A stretch of DNA of 64,000 bases. Origin: Firmicutes bacterium UBA7510. Its GTDB lineage: Bacteria; Bacillota; Clostridia; Tissierellales; Sedimentibacteraceae. Both the position numbers and the translations under genes were made by a program. A model generated the notes under the pieces. It saw only the letters and a list, made by a program, of their open reading frames with translations, had not been told where the DNA came from and ran no database searches. Location: contig DLNM01000045.1 in assembly GCA_002479485.1 (NCBI GenBank), positions 88,930 through 152,929 on the forward strand, written 5' to 3'. Shown here in pieces: positions 24,567 through 34,068 of the stretch; within the stretch, counting starts at the first letter, position 1, and the number at the start of each line of letters is the position of its first letter.

Positions 24567-26645
24567 ATGCAATATAATAATTTATTTTCTCCAATGAAAA
24601 TAGGAAATGTTGAAATCAAAAATAGAGTTGTTATGCCTGCAATGATGCTGGGACATGGACAGTTTAATGGAAAACCAACCGAACAGATGCTTGATTATTA
24701 TGAGGAAAGAGCCAAGGGAGGTGTAGGATTAATCATCACGGAAATAACGAGAGTTGATGATATAACAGGTGTAGGCGCATTTGCACAGCTTGCTGTAAGC
24801 CATGATTACCATATAGAACCATTAAAAAAGCTCGTTGATAAAATTCATAACCATGATTGCAAAGTATTTGTTCAGCTACACCATCCGGGACGTCAAAACT
24901 TACCTATAACTGTTGGAATATTACCAATGGCAATCGGATTAGAAAAAATTACACCAAAATTTAGAAACGCTTTTTATAAGATGACGCCACTTGCTAAAAA
25001 AATGCAGGATAAGGGCATTGTTTTATCAGTGGTTGGTCCTTCGAAAACATCGCCATGTAGCTTTGCTAAGGGAAGGAATAGAGCCTTAAGACATGCAGAA
25101 GTAAAGAAGCTTATCAAAAAATTTATAGATGGTGCGATTCGCGTTAAAAAAACTGGTGCAGATGGTGTTGAACTACATGCGGCACATGGATATTTGATAC
25201 AACAGTTTTTAAGCCCATTAACTAATAAAAGAACAGATGAGTACGGGGGAAGCTTAGAAAATAGAATGAGATTTCTGCTAGAAATAATAGAGGGAATAGA
25301 AAATAATTGTGGTCAAGATTTTCCTATTGTAGTAAGACTTTCGGTAGATGAATGTTATGACAAAATAGGTGGAAACAAAAAAGGATATTCATTGCTGGAG
25401 GGAGTTGAAATAGCTAAGAGGCTGGAAAAGGCGGGCATTGCTGCTATAGATATTTCTTCTGCTAGTTATGAAACTATGAATTATTGGCTAGAACCTACAA
25501 CATTTGAGCCAGGATGGAGAAAATATATGGCTCAGGCTGTTAAAAAAGAAGTATCTATTCCAGTTATTGCAGCTAATCTTATTAGAAGTGAGAAACAGGC
25601 TGAAGAGCAAATAGGGGATGGATATCAGGATTTTGTCGCACTTGGTAGGCCGCTTATTGCCGATCCATACTGGGTTAAAAAGGTGATGGAGAACAAAGAA
25701 CAGGAGATAAAACGTTGCATGTGCTGCTTATGGTGTTTTGAAAGTATGCTTGAAAATGCATATAAGGGTACGTCTGGAGAATGTGCGGTTAACCCTAGAA
25801 TGGGAAATGAAAAGACATTTTTAAATCTTAAGAAAGATGGAAACAATAGGACGGTAGTAATAGTTGGTGCGGGGCCGGCTGGCTTAACTGCCGCAGAGAT
25901 ACTAAGTGAAAGAGGTTTTAATGTAATAGTACTTGAAAAGAATTCCTATGTGGGGGGACAGGCAAAGCTTGGAAGTGTACCTCCTAAAAAAGAAAAAATA
26001 AGCTGGTGCTACTATGATTTAGCATATGCTGCTAAAAAAAATGGAGTTAAAATATTATATAACACTAATGCAACAGAAAAAAATATAGCTGAGTATAACC
26101 CGTATGCAGTGATTATAGCAACTGGCGCAATTGCCTTAAAACCTAAAAGTATAAAAGGTATTGAGAATAAAAATGTATGTACAATCACTGAAATTCTAAA
26201 CGAGTCGATTGTCTTGAAAAATAAGAGAGTTGCTGTAATTGGCTCAGGTATGTCAGGTCTTGAAACAGCAGAAAAACTATGTACGGATGGAAATATTGTT
26301 ACAGTAATAGAGATGGCTGACAAGGTTTCTCCTTCTACATATTCACAGCATATTGATGATATAATGCCACGCTTAAAGAAATACGAAACTACATTTTTAG
26401 TAGGTAATAGATTGGAAAGTATTAATAGTGACAGCATTACAATTGAAAATATGTCTACTAAAGCTAAACGAATTTTACAGACAGATTATGTTGTTCTATC
26501 ATTGGGCAGTAAACCTGTAAATGATTTATATAAAAGTATGGAGGGAAAGTACGATAATCTTTATATCATAGGAGATGCAGAGAAAATCGGTAGGATAGCG
26601 CAAGCCACTAAAGCTGCTGCAAGGCTTGCAATGAATTTAAATTAA
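24567..26645 (+). CDS. Old Yellow Enzyme-type FMN/Fe-S/FAD reductase (2,4-dienoyl-CoA reductase/BaiCD-like)
   Basis: 692 residues. An FMN TIM-barrel occupies ~1-370 (NNLFSPMKIGNVEIKNRVVM, HAAHGYLIQQFLSPLTNKR, TDEYGGSLENRMRF, a family hallmark). A cysteine cluster CMCCLWC...C...NPRMG at ~385-415 is the expected 4Fe-4S site. A Rossmann FAD/NAD domain begins at VVIVGAGPAGLTAAEIL (~430), with a second GxGxxG at AVIGSGMSGLETAE. Relatives reduce dienoyl-CoAs, enoates or the delta-4 double bond of bile-acid and steroid intermediates. GGGGGGAG precedes the ATG. It is the last gene of the SCP2/transketolase operon. Confidence 0.9.
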   Translation: MQYNNLFSPMKIGNVEIKNRVVMPAMMLGHGQFNGKPTEQMLDYYEERAKGGVGLIITEITRVDDITGVGAFAQLAVSHDYHIEPLKKLVDKIHNHDCKVFVQLHHPGRQNLPITVGILPMAIGLEKITPKFRNAFYKMTPLAKKMQDKGIVLSVVGPSKTSPCSFAKGRNRALRHAEVKKLIKKFIDGAIRVKKTGADGVELHAAHGYLIQQFLSPLTNKRTDEYGGSLENRMRFLLEIIEGIENNCGQDFPIVVRLSVDECYDKIGGNKKGYSLLEGVEIAKRLEKAGIAAIDISSASYETMNYWLEPTTFEPGWRKYMAQAVKKEVSIPVIAANLIRSEKQAEEQIGDGYQDFVALGRPLIADPYWVKKVMENKEQEIKRCMCCLWCFESMLENAYKGTSGECAVNPRMGNEKTFLNLKKDGNNRTVVIVGAGPAGLTAAEILSERGFNVIVLEKNSYVGGQAKLGSVPPKKEKISWCYYDLAYAAKKNGVKILYNTNATEKNIAEYNPYAVIIATGAIALKPKSIKGIENKNVCTITEILNESIVLKNKRVAVIGSGMSGLETAEKLCTDGNIVTVIEMADKVSPSTYSQHIDDIMPRLKKYETTFLVGNRLESINSDSITIENMSTKAKRILQTDYVVLSLGSKPVNDLYKSMEGKYDNLYIIGDAEKIGRIAQATKAAARLAMNLN

Positions 26646-26657
26646 CCTAAAACGTAT

Positions 26658-26703
26658 AATAATATTGTTTCAATATTATTTGTAATAATGAAGCAATATT
26701 ATT
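26658..26703 (+). repeat. 15-bp inverted repeat after the reductase gene
   Basis: AATAATATTGTTTCA pairs with TGAAGCAATATTATT (one G-U pair). It could end the operon transcript, although the T tract is weak. Confidence 0.5.
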
Positions 26704-26824
26704 ATAAAATATAGTATGATACAGATTTTTATCCTTCTAATAATACTTATAAAGCTTGGTTATAAATGTTCTATCAAGTTACATTTATACCATCTTAATT
26801 ATAAATAGTAAAGGAGATTTTAGC

Positions 26825-28549
26825 ATGAACGTATTGTACATAGTTTTAGGAAGCGCACTCATTTTTTTAATTGCCTATAATACCTATGGCAAATTTTTAT
26901 CAAAAAAGGTATTTAAACTTGATGACAAAAATATAACTCCATCTATTGAAGTGAATGATGGACAAGATTATGTTCCAGCAAAAAAAGGAATGCTAATGGG
27001 ACAGCATTTTTCTGCAATAGCTGCTGCTGGGCCAATAAACGGACCAATTATTGCTGCACTAGCTTTTGGATGGGTGCCAGCACTTATCTGGGTTATTATA
27101 GGAAGTATTTTTATAGGTGGAGTTCATGACATGGGTAGCTTGATAGCATCGGTTAGGCATAAGGCTAAATCTATAACAGAGGTTATTAGGCAAAATGTTT
27201 CTAAACGTGCTTGGGGATTATTTATGATTTTCATTTGGATTACTCTTGTATACATAATTGTTGCATTTACTGATATTACAGCAACCTCATTTGTAGGTAA
27301 TGTAGCCTTGGAATCTGGTGAAGTAGTTAATGGCTCTGCAATTGCAAGCTCGTCTATTATGTATCTAATACTTCCAATTATTATGGCTTTAGTCATGAAG
27401 TTTGGCAAAGTAAAAGAGGGAGTTGCTACGCTTATATTTTTACCGCTTGTTGGTGTAGCTATTTGGGCAGGTAAGTATTTCCCAGTGGCACTACCAATAG
27501 CAGATCCTATTCTTGCGCAAAAAATATGGGGTACATTAATTTTAATTTATTGTTTAGTAGCATCAATTATACCAATGTGGCTATTATTACAGCCAAGAGG
27601 AGCTTTGGGAGGATACTTTTTATATGCGGCGTTAATAGTTGCCGCTATAGGTATAATATTTGGCGGCTATACAGTTAATTATCCTGCATTTACAAAATTA
27701 GCTGACGCTGGTCTTGGAAGTGATTTTTGGTTCCCAATGTTTCCAGTCTTATTCATTACAATTGCCTGCGGTGCTTGCTCAGGTTTTCATTCCTTGGTGT
27801 CTTCTGGTACAACAAGTAAGCAATTAAGAGTTGAAACTGATGCAAAACCAATAGGATATGGTGCAATGTTATTAGAGGGAATGGTAGCAGTAGTATCTAT
27901 TAGCTGTGTAATGATTCTAGCATCCAATTCTCCTATTATTAACAAGGCTCCAAACTTTATATATGCTACTGGAATAGGAAGCTTTATGAAATTAATTGGA
28001 GTTCCAGTTGTGTTTGGTATTAGCTTTGGTCTTATGGCATTTACAACATTTGTTTATGATACTCTTGACGTTTGCACTCGTCTTGGACGATATATAATCG
28101 AAGAGTTGACAGGTTGGAGAGATATAAAAGGAAAACTTTTAGGTACAATTTTAACTGCTGGTGTTCCACTATTATTTATATTCCAGACTATGAAAGATGC
28201 AAATGGCAATGTAATACCAGCATGGAAAACATTCTGGAATACATTTGGAGCTTCTAACCAATTGCTTGCAGCATTAGCCTTAATAGGTATATCAGTATGG
28301 CTAGTTAATTCTAGAAGAGAATCTAAAGTATGGTTAGTATCATTCATACCAGCAACTGTAATGTTTGTAATGTCAAACTTTGCATTACTTATAGACATTC
28401 ATAAGGGATGGGTACTAAATACAGGACATCCTGCAATACCATATGTTTCATTAATATTAGTAATTCTTTCAATATTAGTTTCTGTTGAAACAGTAATATC
28501 AATTATAAAGAATAAAAAAACTCCTATTGTTAAAGAAAAAATAAAATAA
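26825..28549 (+). CDS. cstA: CstA-family carbon-starvation transporter
   Basis: 574 residues from the ATG at 26825 (AAAGGAG nine bases before). The TTG at 26756 would add a meaningless leader. CstA hallmarks: YGKFLSKKVFKLDD, NDGQDYVPAKKGMLMGQHF, AAAGPINGPIIAALAFGWVPALIWVIIG and GGVHDMGSL. There are about fourteen to sixteen membrane helices. Family members import pyruvate or peptides. The C-terminal cytoplasmic tail is short. It sits alone between the reductase operon and a terminator. Confidence 0.92.
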   Translation: MNVLYIVLGSALIFLIAYNTYGKFLSKKVFKLDDKNITPSIEVNDGQDYVPAKKGMLMGQHFSAIAAAGPINGPIIAALAFGWVPALIWVIIGSIFIGGVHDMGSLIASVRHKAKSITEVIRQNVSKRAWGLFMIFIWITLVYIIVAFTDITATSFVGNVALESGEVVNGSAIASSSIMYLILPIIMALVMKFGKVKEGVATLIFLPLVGVAIWAGKYFPVALPIADPILAQKIWGTLILIYCLVASIIPMWLLLQPRGALGGYFLYAALIVAAIGIIFGGYTVNYPAFTKLADAGLGSDFWFPMFPVLFITIACGACSGFHSLVSSGTTSKQLRVETDAKPIGYGAMLLEGMVAVVSISCVMILASNSPIINKAPNFIYATGIGSFMKLIGVPVVFGISFGLMAFTTFVYDTLDVCTRLGRYIIEELTGWRDIKGKLLGTILTAGVPLLFIFQTMKDANGNVIPAWKTFWNTFGASNQLLAALALIGISVWLVNSRRESKVWLVSFIPATVMFVMSNFALLIDIHKGWVLNTGHPAIPYVSLILVILSILVSVETVISIIKNKKTPIVKEKIK

Positions 28550-28562
28550 TAGAGTAATAATA

Positions 28563-28602
28563 TAAAAAAGGTCGCAACTAATTAAATTGCGACCTTTTTT
28601 AT
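28563..28602. terminator. Bidirectional terminator
   Basis: AAAAAAGGTCGCAA...TTGCGACCTTTTTT between convergent cstA and nhaC. Confidence 0.92.
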
Positions 28603-28609
28603 GTATTTT

Positions 28610-30052
28610 TTAAACCTTAGCTTTTTTAGCCTTTGGTCCTTTGTATTCTTCAGCTGATGGATCATCTTCAAGTTTCATTATTGAATATCCAACATAACCA
28701 GCAATAGTAGAAACTATAGGGCTTAGTATGTTAAAGAATGCAAATGGAGCATAAGTAAATGTTGAAACTCCTAGGAATCCTGACATTGTAGCTCCACATG
28801 TGTTCCAAGGGACAAGTGCAGATGTAACTGTACCAGAATCCTCTAGTGCACGAGATAAGTTACGAGGAGCTAAGCCTCTTTTCTTAAATTCATCCTTATA
28901 CATTTTACCAGGAAGTGCAATCGCTAAGTATTGATCTCCTGCTAGTATGTTTATAAATAAACAAGATAAAACAGTTACAAGTATTAATGAACCTGTACTC
29001 TTTGCATATGATAACAATTTGTTTGCTATACATCCTAGCATTCCAGACTTTTCTAGAACGCCACCAAATGTTAATGCAGACATAATAAGAGCTATAGTCC
29101 ACATCATTTTCATTAAACCGCCATTAGTCATAAGTTCATCTACCATTGCATGACCAGTTTCTGATGTTACTCCATTCATCATAGAGCCTAAAACATCACT
29201 TAGTGAAGAACCTTGGAATATAAATGCACAAACACCACCAAGTAATGCGCCGATAAATAATCCTGGAAGAGCAGGAACTTTCATAGCTACCATTACAATT
29301 ACTATTACAGGAACAAGCAATAATACTGGGTTAATATTATAGTTAGCTGATATTACATCTAATATTCCTTGAATTTCAGTAGAGTTTAACTCTTGACCAG
29401 AGAAATTAAATCCTATTATAACAAATAAAACTAATGTTATACCGTATGAAATACTTGTTGTATAAAGCATATGCTTAACGTGATCAAATAATTTTGCTCC
29501 AGCCATTGCAGGTGCTAAGTTTGTTGTATCTGATAAAGGAGATATTTTGTCCCCAAAATATGCACCAGATATAATAGCACCAGCTGCTAAGCCAAGAGGT
29601 ATATTAAGACCTTGAGCTATACCAATTAAAGCTATACCAACTGTTCCAGCTGTAGTCCATGAACTGCCTGTAGCTAGTGAAACTACACTACATAATAATA
29701 AAGAAGCAGCTAAGAAAAATGTAGGTGATAAAATTTGTAATCCGTAATAGATAAGTGTAGGAACTATACCTCCAATTATCCAAGTACCAATAATAACTCC
29801 AATGATTGCAAGAATTAAGATTGCCTGCATTGTACTTGATATAGAAGCTACAATGCCTTCTTCAATTTCTACCCATTTATATCCCAAAACAAAAACTGCG
29901 ATAACAGCAGTAAATGTAGCACCTAAAATAAGTGGGATATGGATATCAGCTTCAATTTTAATAGCGATAGCAAGAAAAATAATCGTGACTATCACTGGTA
30001 AAATAGAAAGTAATAAAGACGGTTGTTTTTTTTCTTTTGCTTGATTGTTCAT
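28610..30052 (-). CDS. nhaC: NhaC-family Na+/H+ antiporter
   Basis: 480 residues, about twelve helices. Classic NhaC motifs are ATGSSWTTAGTVGIALIGI, SGAYFGDKISPLSDTTNLAP and, in the second half, INILAGDQYLAIALPGKMY. The FGDKxSPLSDTT block carries the conserved acidic and Ser/Thr residues thought to coordinate Na+. The tail is charged (EEYKGPKAKKAKV). GGGAGGAAAAACA precedes the ATG. It shares its overall plan with the carrier at 31258, from which it is separated by a PAS remnant and a small membrane protein gene. This family also contains malate-lactate exchangers (MleN). Confidence 0.87.
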   Translation of the reverse strand: MNNQAKEKKQPSLLLSILPVIVTIIFLAIAIKIEADIHIPLILGATFTAVIAVFVLGYKWVEIEEGIVASISSTMQAILILAIIGVIIGTWIIGGIVPTLIYYGLQILSPTFFLAASLLLCSVVSLATGSSWTTAGTVGIALIGIAQGLNIPLGLAAGAIISGAYFGDKISPLSDTTNLAPAMAGAKLFDHVKHMLYTTSISYGITLVLFVIIGFNFSGQELNSTEIQGILDVISANYNINPVLLLVPVIVIVMVAMKVPALPGLFIGALLGGVCAFIFQGSSLSDVLGSMMNGVTSETGHAMVDELMTNGGLMKMMWTIALIMSALTFGGVLEKSGMLGCIANKLLSYAKSTGSLILVTVLSCLFINILAGDQYLAIALPGKMYKDEFKKRGLAPRNLSRALEDSGTVTSALVPWNTCGATMSGFLGVSTFTYAPFAFFNILSPIVSTIAGYVGYSIMKLEDDPSAEEYKGPKAKKAKV

Positions 30053-30602
30053 TGTTTTTCCTCCCTAAATTTTTTGTTCTTTTGTAAACAAATTAAACTA
30101 ATTCCTTTGTCTGTAAACGATTTCACAAACTTTAAAAATTGGGCGGGTTTTTAAAGATGCTTCTACTTTTTGTCGTAGAATTATATTTATTGTTTATAGA
30201 AATAATAAATTGCTTTCTATTTATATTCAAGAAAATTATTTCGACACAAATCGACATTATTAAAAAAACTATTGAATTAGTAAAATAGTTAATAATTTAA
30301 CTAAATAATTATTTTTTATTCATCAATTTTTAAATCTAATTATACAGATATTATAGCTGAAAATGAGTGTACTTGTGTATTGAAAAAGATTGATGAATTA
30401 GTATTAAAAGATAATAGCTATCAAATAGAATATAAAATTAATAAAAAAGATGGAACACCTATTCGTTTGATTGGAAATATAACTAAACGAAAGGATGAAA
30501 ATTGTATTAAAGAATTCTAGAAAAACATTGTAATATTTTTGAAAAAGGAATAATATATGTGTAAATAATTTATAATATATTATTACTATGGAGGTGTTTA
30601 TA
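30053..30602. other. 550-base region with only a PAS-domain remnant
   Basis: The first ~250 bases (30053-30304) are AT-rich leader and promoter sequence for the minus-strand nhaC, with no gene seen. The rest is the remnant described at 30305-30520, plus the ribosome site of the next gene. Confidence 0.5.
30305..30520 (+). pseudogene. Remnant of a PAS-domain sensor protein
   Basis: An open frame of 71 codons without a credible start ends at TAG 30518-30520. Its translation contains YQIEYKINKKDGTPIRLIG followed by NITKRKDE. This matches the last strands of a PAS_3 fold (YxxEYRixxKDGsxRWixG) and the usual RKxxE connector. Upstream of 30305 the frame is stopped at once and no N-terminal PAS or output domain exists. 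It looks like the decayed end of a signalling gene. The alternative is a very short functional protein from the internal TTG, which lacks a ribosome site. Confidence 0.55.
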
Positions 30603-31181
30603 ATGAATAAGAAACTAGACGTAAAAATTTTAATTACTACAATTGTTACATTATTGCCTATTGTTTTAGGTATAATAAATGGTTTTTCGTCAAACTTGTT
30701 TTTAGCTTTTATCGTTCCTGTTATATTTGCCATTATTAATATATTTGAAAATATATATATAAGTAAATATGAAAAAGCTAATACAACATCTGTTATTACA
30801 TATCAGTGCAGATGGATTATACCCGTTGTATCTATCGTATCTATGAGCATAGTTATTAGTAGAGCAATGAAAATCGAATCTCCGATATATTATATAATAA
30901 TGTCATTGATTGGTATTTATGTATGCTCATCTGGTGTAAAACTTATCGAATCCAAAAACGAAGCAAATTGCATTTTTAAATTACCATCATTTTTAAAAAA
31001 TAAAAATGCCAATTGCGAGAAATTTGATACTATAGGATATATATGGATTGCTTCAGGGTTGATTTTTACAGCATTAGTCTATTTAAGAGTCAGCTGGTTT
31101 GTAATAGGTTTACTTTTATGTGCTGTAATGTTTGTAGCACCGCTATTTATTTTTAGATTTATGTATAAACATGTTAAATAA
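30603..31181 (+). CDS. Small membrane protein with six predicted helices
   Basis: 192 residues from the ATG at 30603, with GGAGGTGTTTATA just before it. The ATG at 30588 overlaps that site. Hydrophobic segments lie at ~8-28, 32-50, 73-92, 98-115, 148-165 and 168-187, and the tail is basic (RFMYKHVK). The layout recalls DUF1648/SdpI-like immunity proteins, but the defining motifs are not clear, so I leave the function open. A terminator follows, so it is a single-gene unit. Confidence 0.6.
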   Translation: MNKKLDVKILITTIVTLLPIVLGIINGFSSNLFLAFIVPVIFAIINIFENIYISKYEKANTTSVITYQCRWIIPVVSIVSMSIVISRAMKIESPIYYIIMSLIGIYVCSSGVKLIESKNEANCIFKLPSFLKNKNANCEKFDTIGYIWIASGLIFTALVYLRVSWFVIGLLLCAVMFVAPLFIFRFMYKHVK

Positions 31182-31185
31182 AGTT

Positions 31186-31214
31186 AAAAACGAGCTGTTA
31201 AAAGCTCGTTTTAT
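31186..31214 (+). terminator. Terminator after the small membrane protein gene
   Basis: AACGAGCT...AGCTCGTT followed by TTAT. Confidence 0.75.
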
Positions 31215-31257
31215 ATGTTAAGCTATTATATAATCACAAAAAATACGAGGTGTTAAA

Positions 31258-32625
31258 TTGACAAGCAAAAAATTTACTGTTAATTCAAATCTAGTTTTAT
31301 TAGTAAGCATTATATCCGTAATAGGATGCATGTTTATGAATATACCTCTTTATGCAGGATTTTTTGCAGGTATAGTACTTACTGCACTAAGTATGTATAC
31401 TGCTGGATTTAAGATAAAGCAAATTTTTAATACTATGGTTTCATCTATTGTTGAAATAAAAGGATTAATTCTTATTATACTGTTGATAGGAGCGACTACA
31501 ACTGTTTGGATTTCATCGGGAGTTATACCTACTATTATGTATTATGGATTTAATTATATGGACGGTGTAAACTTTCTGTTGGCAGCATTTCTAATTATGA
31601 CTGTTGTTTCTATCTTTATGGGGACTGCTGTAGGAACTATAAGTACAGTAGGTATTGCACTGATGGGCATTGGCTTTGGACTTGGCATACAACCAGAAAT
31701 GTTAATTGGAGTTTTAGTATCTGGAGCTTTTATTGCTGATAAAATATCACCATTATCAGGGCTGTTAAATCTTACAATGAATACTGTAAAAAGAAACTAT
31801 TTACAGATAATTAAAAGCTTTTCTATTACACTCATACCACTAATAATTATTACAGCTATAATTTATTGTATTATGGGTAGTCAATATACTGTCAATAATT
31901 ATAGTAGTTTAGAAGTATACAAAGAGGCTATAATAAATGATATTAACATATCTCCATTTCTTTTATTAATGCCAATACTTATGGTTGTGTTGTCTTTAGT
32001 TGGTCTTAAATCAATAGTTACAATAGGAATTGGAGTTGTATGTGGAGGTATTTTTAGTGTTGTAATGCAGGACATGTCTATCTTAGAAACTATAAAAAGT
32101 ATAATGTTTGGCTACAGTGCACAGACTGCTTCAGCTGAATTAAATAGTATTTTGGTAAGTGGAGGAGTTGTTTCTATGATAGATGTTATATTAATTGTAG
32201 TCGGAAGCGTAGTATTAGTAGGATTGTTTGAAAAAAGTAATGTCTTAGAACCTATAATAAATAAGCTTATAAGTAAAGTTAATAGCAAATTTCAGCTAAT
32301 TTTAAAAACAGGTATATTATCAAGTTTAATGACTATTATTACCTGCGATCAGACAGTAGGAATAATATTGCCGGGTAAGACTCTACAGGATAAATATGAA
32401 GAATTTAATATAGATAGTGTAGTATTGGCAAGAACTATATCTGATACAGGAACAATAATAGCTCCTTTAATGGTATGGAATGTAAATTCCTTTATAATTA
32501 ACTCTGTAACAGGAATTTCAGCGCTTGGCTATGCACCATATGCTGTATTGTGCTATTTATGTCCAGCTATTACAATAATAATTTCATGGTTAACATATAG
32601 AAGAAAACAAAAGGAGCTATCATGA
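31258..32625 (+). CDS. NhaC-family carrier
   Basis: 455 residues from a TTG start at 31258 (GAGGTG, five bases before). Motifs parallel to nhaC: FMGTAVGTISTVGIALMGIGFG, SGAFIADKISPLSGLLNLTM (the usual SDTT is changed to SGLL) and TCDQTVGIILPGKTL. Loss of the Ser-Asp-Thr-Thr block suggests a changed ion or substrate. It overlaps the LysR gene by four bases (ATGA), so the regulator probably controls this carrier. Confidence 0.8.
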   Translation: MTSKKFTVNSNLVLLVSIISVIGCMFMNIPLYAGFFAGIVLTALSMYTAGFKIKQIFNTMVSSIVEIKGLILIILLIGATTTVWISSGVIPTIMYYGFNYMDGVNFLLAAFLIMTVVSIFMGTAVGTISTVGIALMGIGFGLGIQPEMLIGVLVSGAFIADKISPLSGLLNLTMNTVKRNYLQIIKSFSITLIPLIIITAIIYCIMGSQYTVNNYSSLEVYKEAIINDINISPFLLLMPILMVVLSLVGLKSIVTIGIGVVCGGIFSVVMQDMSILETIKSIMFGYSAQTASAELNSILVSGGVVSMIDVILIVVGSVVLVGLFEKSNVLEPIINKLISKVNSKFQLILKTGILSSLMTIITCDQTVGIILPGKTLQDKYEEFNIDSVVLARTISDTGTIIAPLMVWNVNSFIINSVTGISALGYAPYAVLCYLCPAITIIISWLTYRRKQKELS

Positions 32626-33500
32626 CAATAAGACATTTAAAAATATTTGTAACAGTTGCCGAATGTGGAAAAATGCGAAAAGCAGCAGAGCTACTATATA
32701 TTTCACAGCCATCTGTAAGTCAAGCTGTACAAGAGCTAGAAAACTACTATGGTGTAAAGCTTTTTGATAGACTTTCTCAAAAGCTATATCTAACAGATAT
32801 GGGAAAGCTTCTTTTATCATATGCCAGAAGAGCTGTTGAAATAATAGAAAATACAGATAAAGTTATGAAAAATGCAGGTGAATACTCAACTCTTAGGATT
32901 GGTGCAAGTGTGTCAGTGGGTACATATTTAATAAATGATATAATTGATAAATTAGAGGAAAGCATAGATAAAATAGAAACCTCAGTTGTAGTTAATAATA
33001 CCTATATAGTTGAAGAAATGATAAGAAACAGTAAGCTTGATGTTGCAATAGTGGAAGGCATGGTTGAAGGTAATGATATAATAAAGTTACCTTTATATAA
33101 TGATGAGCTTGTAATTATTGCTGGAAATAATCATCCCTTTTATGATAAGGGGTCTATAAATATTGAAGAATTAAACTATCAAAAGCTTATTGAACGAGAA
33201 GAGGGAAGTGCAGAGCGTAATCAATATGAAAGGTTACTGCAAGATAATGGCATTAATATGAAAAAAGCTTGGAGCTGTACTAATATTCAAGCTATTAAGC
33301 ACGCTGTTATAAGGGGAAGAGGACTTGGAATTGTTTCAAAAATGTCTGTAGAAAAAGAGGTTGAAGATGGAAGTCTTAGAATAATAAATGTTAACAATAT
33401 AAAAGTAAGCCGAGAAATTAACATTATTTATCATAAGGATAAATTCATCTCTCGGCTTATACTTGATTTTATAAATATTTGTAAATCGATTAGATTCTAA
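32622..33500 (+). CDS. LysR-family transcriptional regulator
   Basis: 292 residues. The N-terminal winged helix is typical: MTIRHLKIFVTVAECGKMRKAA, then YISQPSVSQAVQELENYYGVKLFDR. A LysR substrate-binding domain follows from ~88 (TLRIGASVSVGTYLINDII). It is translationally coupled to the NhaC-family carrier (ATGA overlap). It is unusual in being downstream of and co-oriented with its likely target rather than divergent. It converges on the chromate-transporter genes with only one base between the stops. Confidence 0.92.
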   Translation: MTIRHLKIFVTVAECGKMRKAAELLYISQPSVSQAVQELENYYGVKLFDRLSQKLYLTDMGKLLLSYARRAVEIIENTDKVMKNAGEYSTLRIGASVSVGTYLINDIIDKLEESIDKIETSVVVNNTYIVEEMIRNSKLDVAIVEGMVEGNDIIKLPLYNDELVIIAGNNHPFYDKGSINIEELNYQKLIEREEGSAERNQYERLLQDNGINMKKAWSCTNIQAIKHAVIRGRGLGIVSKMSVEKEVEDGSLRIINVNNIKVSREINIIYHKDKFISRLILDFINICKSIRF

Positions 33501-33501
33501 A

Positions 33502-34068
33502 TTATATTAGTGCATATAATAATGTTCCTGCTACTCCAGTGCCAAATATTATAGATATGGCATTGGCTTTTTTCTTCCTTAGTATGAAAAGACTAACTGC
33601 AAATAGACCGAATTCAATAAACCTAAAGTCTGATAACACTAAAGATGTTTTGTCTGCTTGGAAGAGACCTAGTAATAATATTGATAATCCCGCTGAGGCT
33701 ATAAGTGCTACAACTGCTGGTCTTAATGCAGATAAAACAGTTTGAACTCCGCTAAAATTTCTATATTTATAGTAAAAATAGGCTAGGGCTAAGCAAATAA
33801 TAAATGAAGGAATTATAACTCCTAAAGTGCATAATATAGCGCCAAAGGGTCCTGCTAATCTTGTTCCTACAAAGGTTGCTGAATTTATTGAAATTGGACC
33901 AGGTGTCATTTCAGCAATAGTTATCAGGTCTGTAAACTCTGCCATTGTCAAAAGCTTATGAACTTCAACAATTTGATTTTGAATTAAAGGGATAGCTGCA
34001 TATCCACCGCCAACACTAAATAAGCCTACCCAAATAAAGCTGAAAAATAATTTTAATAATAATATCAT
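33502..34068 (-). CDS. Chromate transporter family protein, half-size subunit
   Basis: 188 residues, one CHR domain: SFIWVGLFSVGGGYAAIPLI, ITIAEMTPGPISINSATFVG and about five to six helices. Half-size CHR proteins work as pairs. The partner gene is directly upstream, and the two overlap by four bases. The physiological substrate in anaerobes is uncertain. Sulfate or other oxyanions are possible and chromate may be incidental. Confidence 0.9.
   Translation of the reverse strand: MILLLKLFFSFIWVGLFSVGGGYAAIPLIQNQIVEVHKLLTMAEFTDLITIAEMTPGPISINSATFVGTRLAGPFGAILCTLGVIIPSFIICLALAYFYYKYRNFSGVQTVLSALRPAVVALIASAGLSILLLGLFQADKTSLVLSDFRFIEFGLFAVSLFILRKKKANAISIIFGTGVAGTLLYALI

Noticed and set aside
26012..26437. 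A 141-codon minus-strand frame inside the OYE-type reductase gene
   Set aside because: Antisense to a strongly conserved FAD-binding domain, with no ribosome site or known motif.
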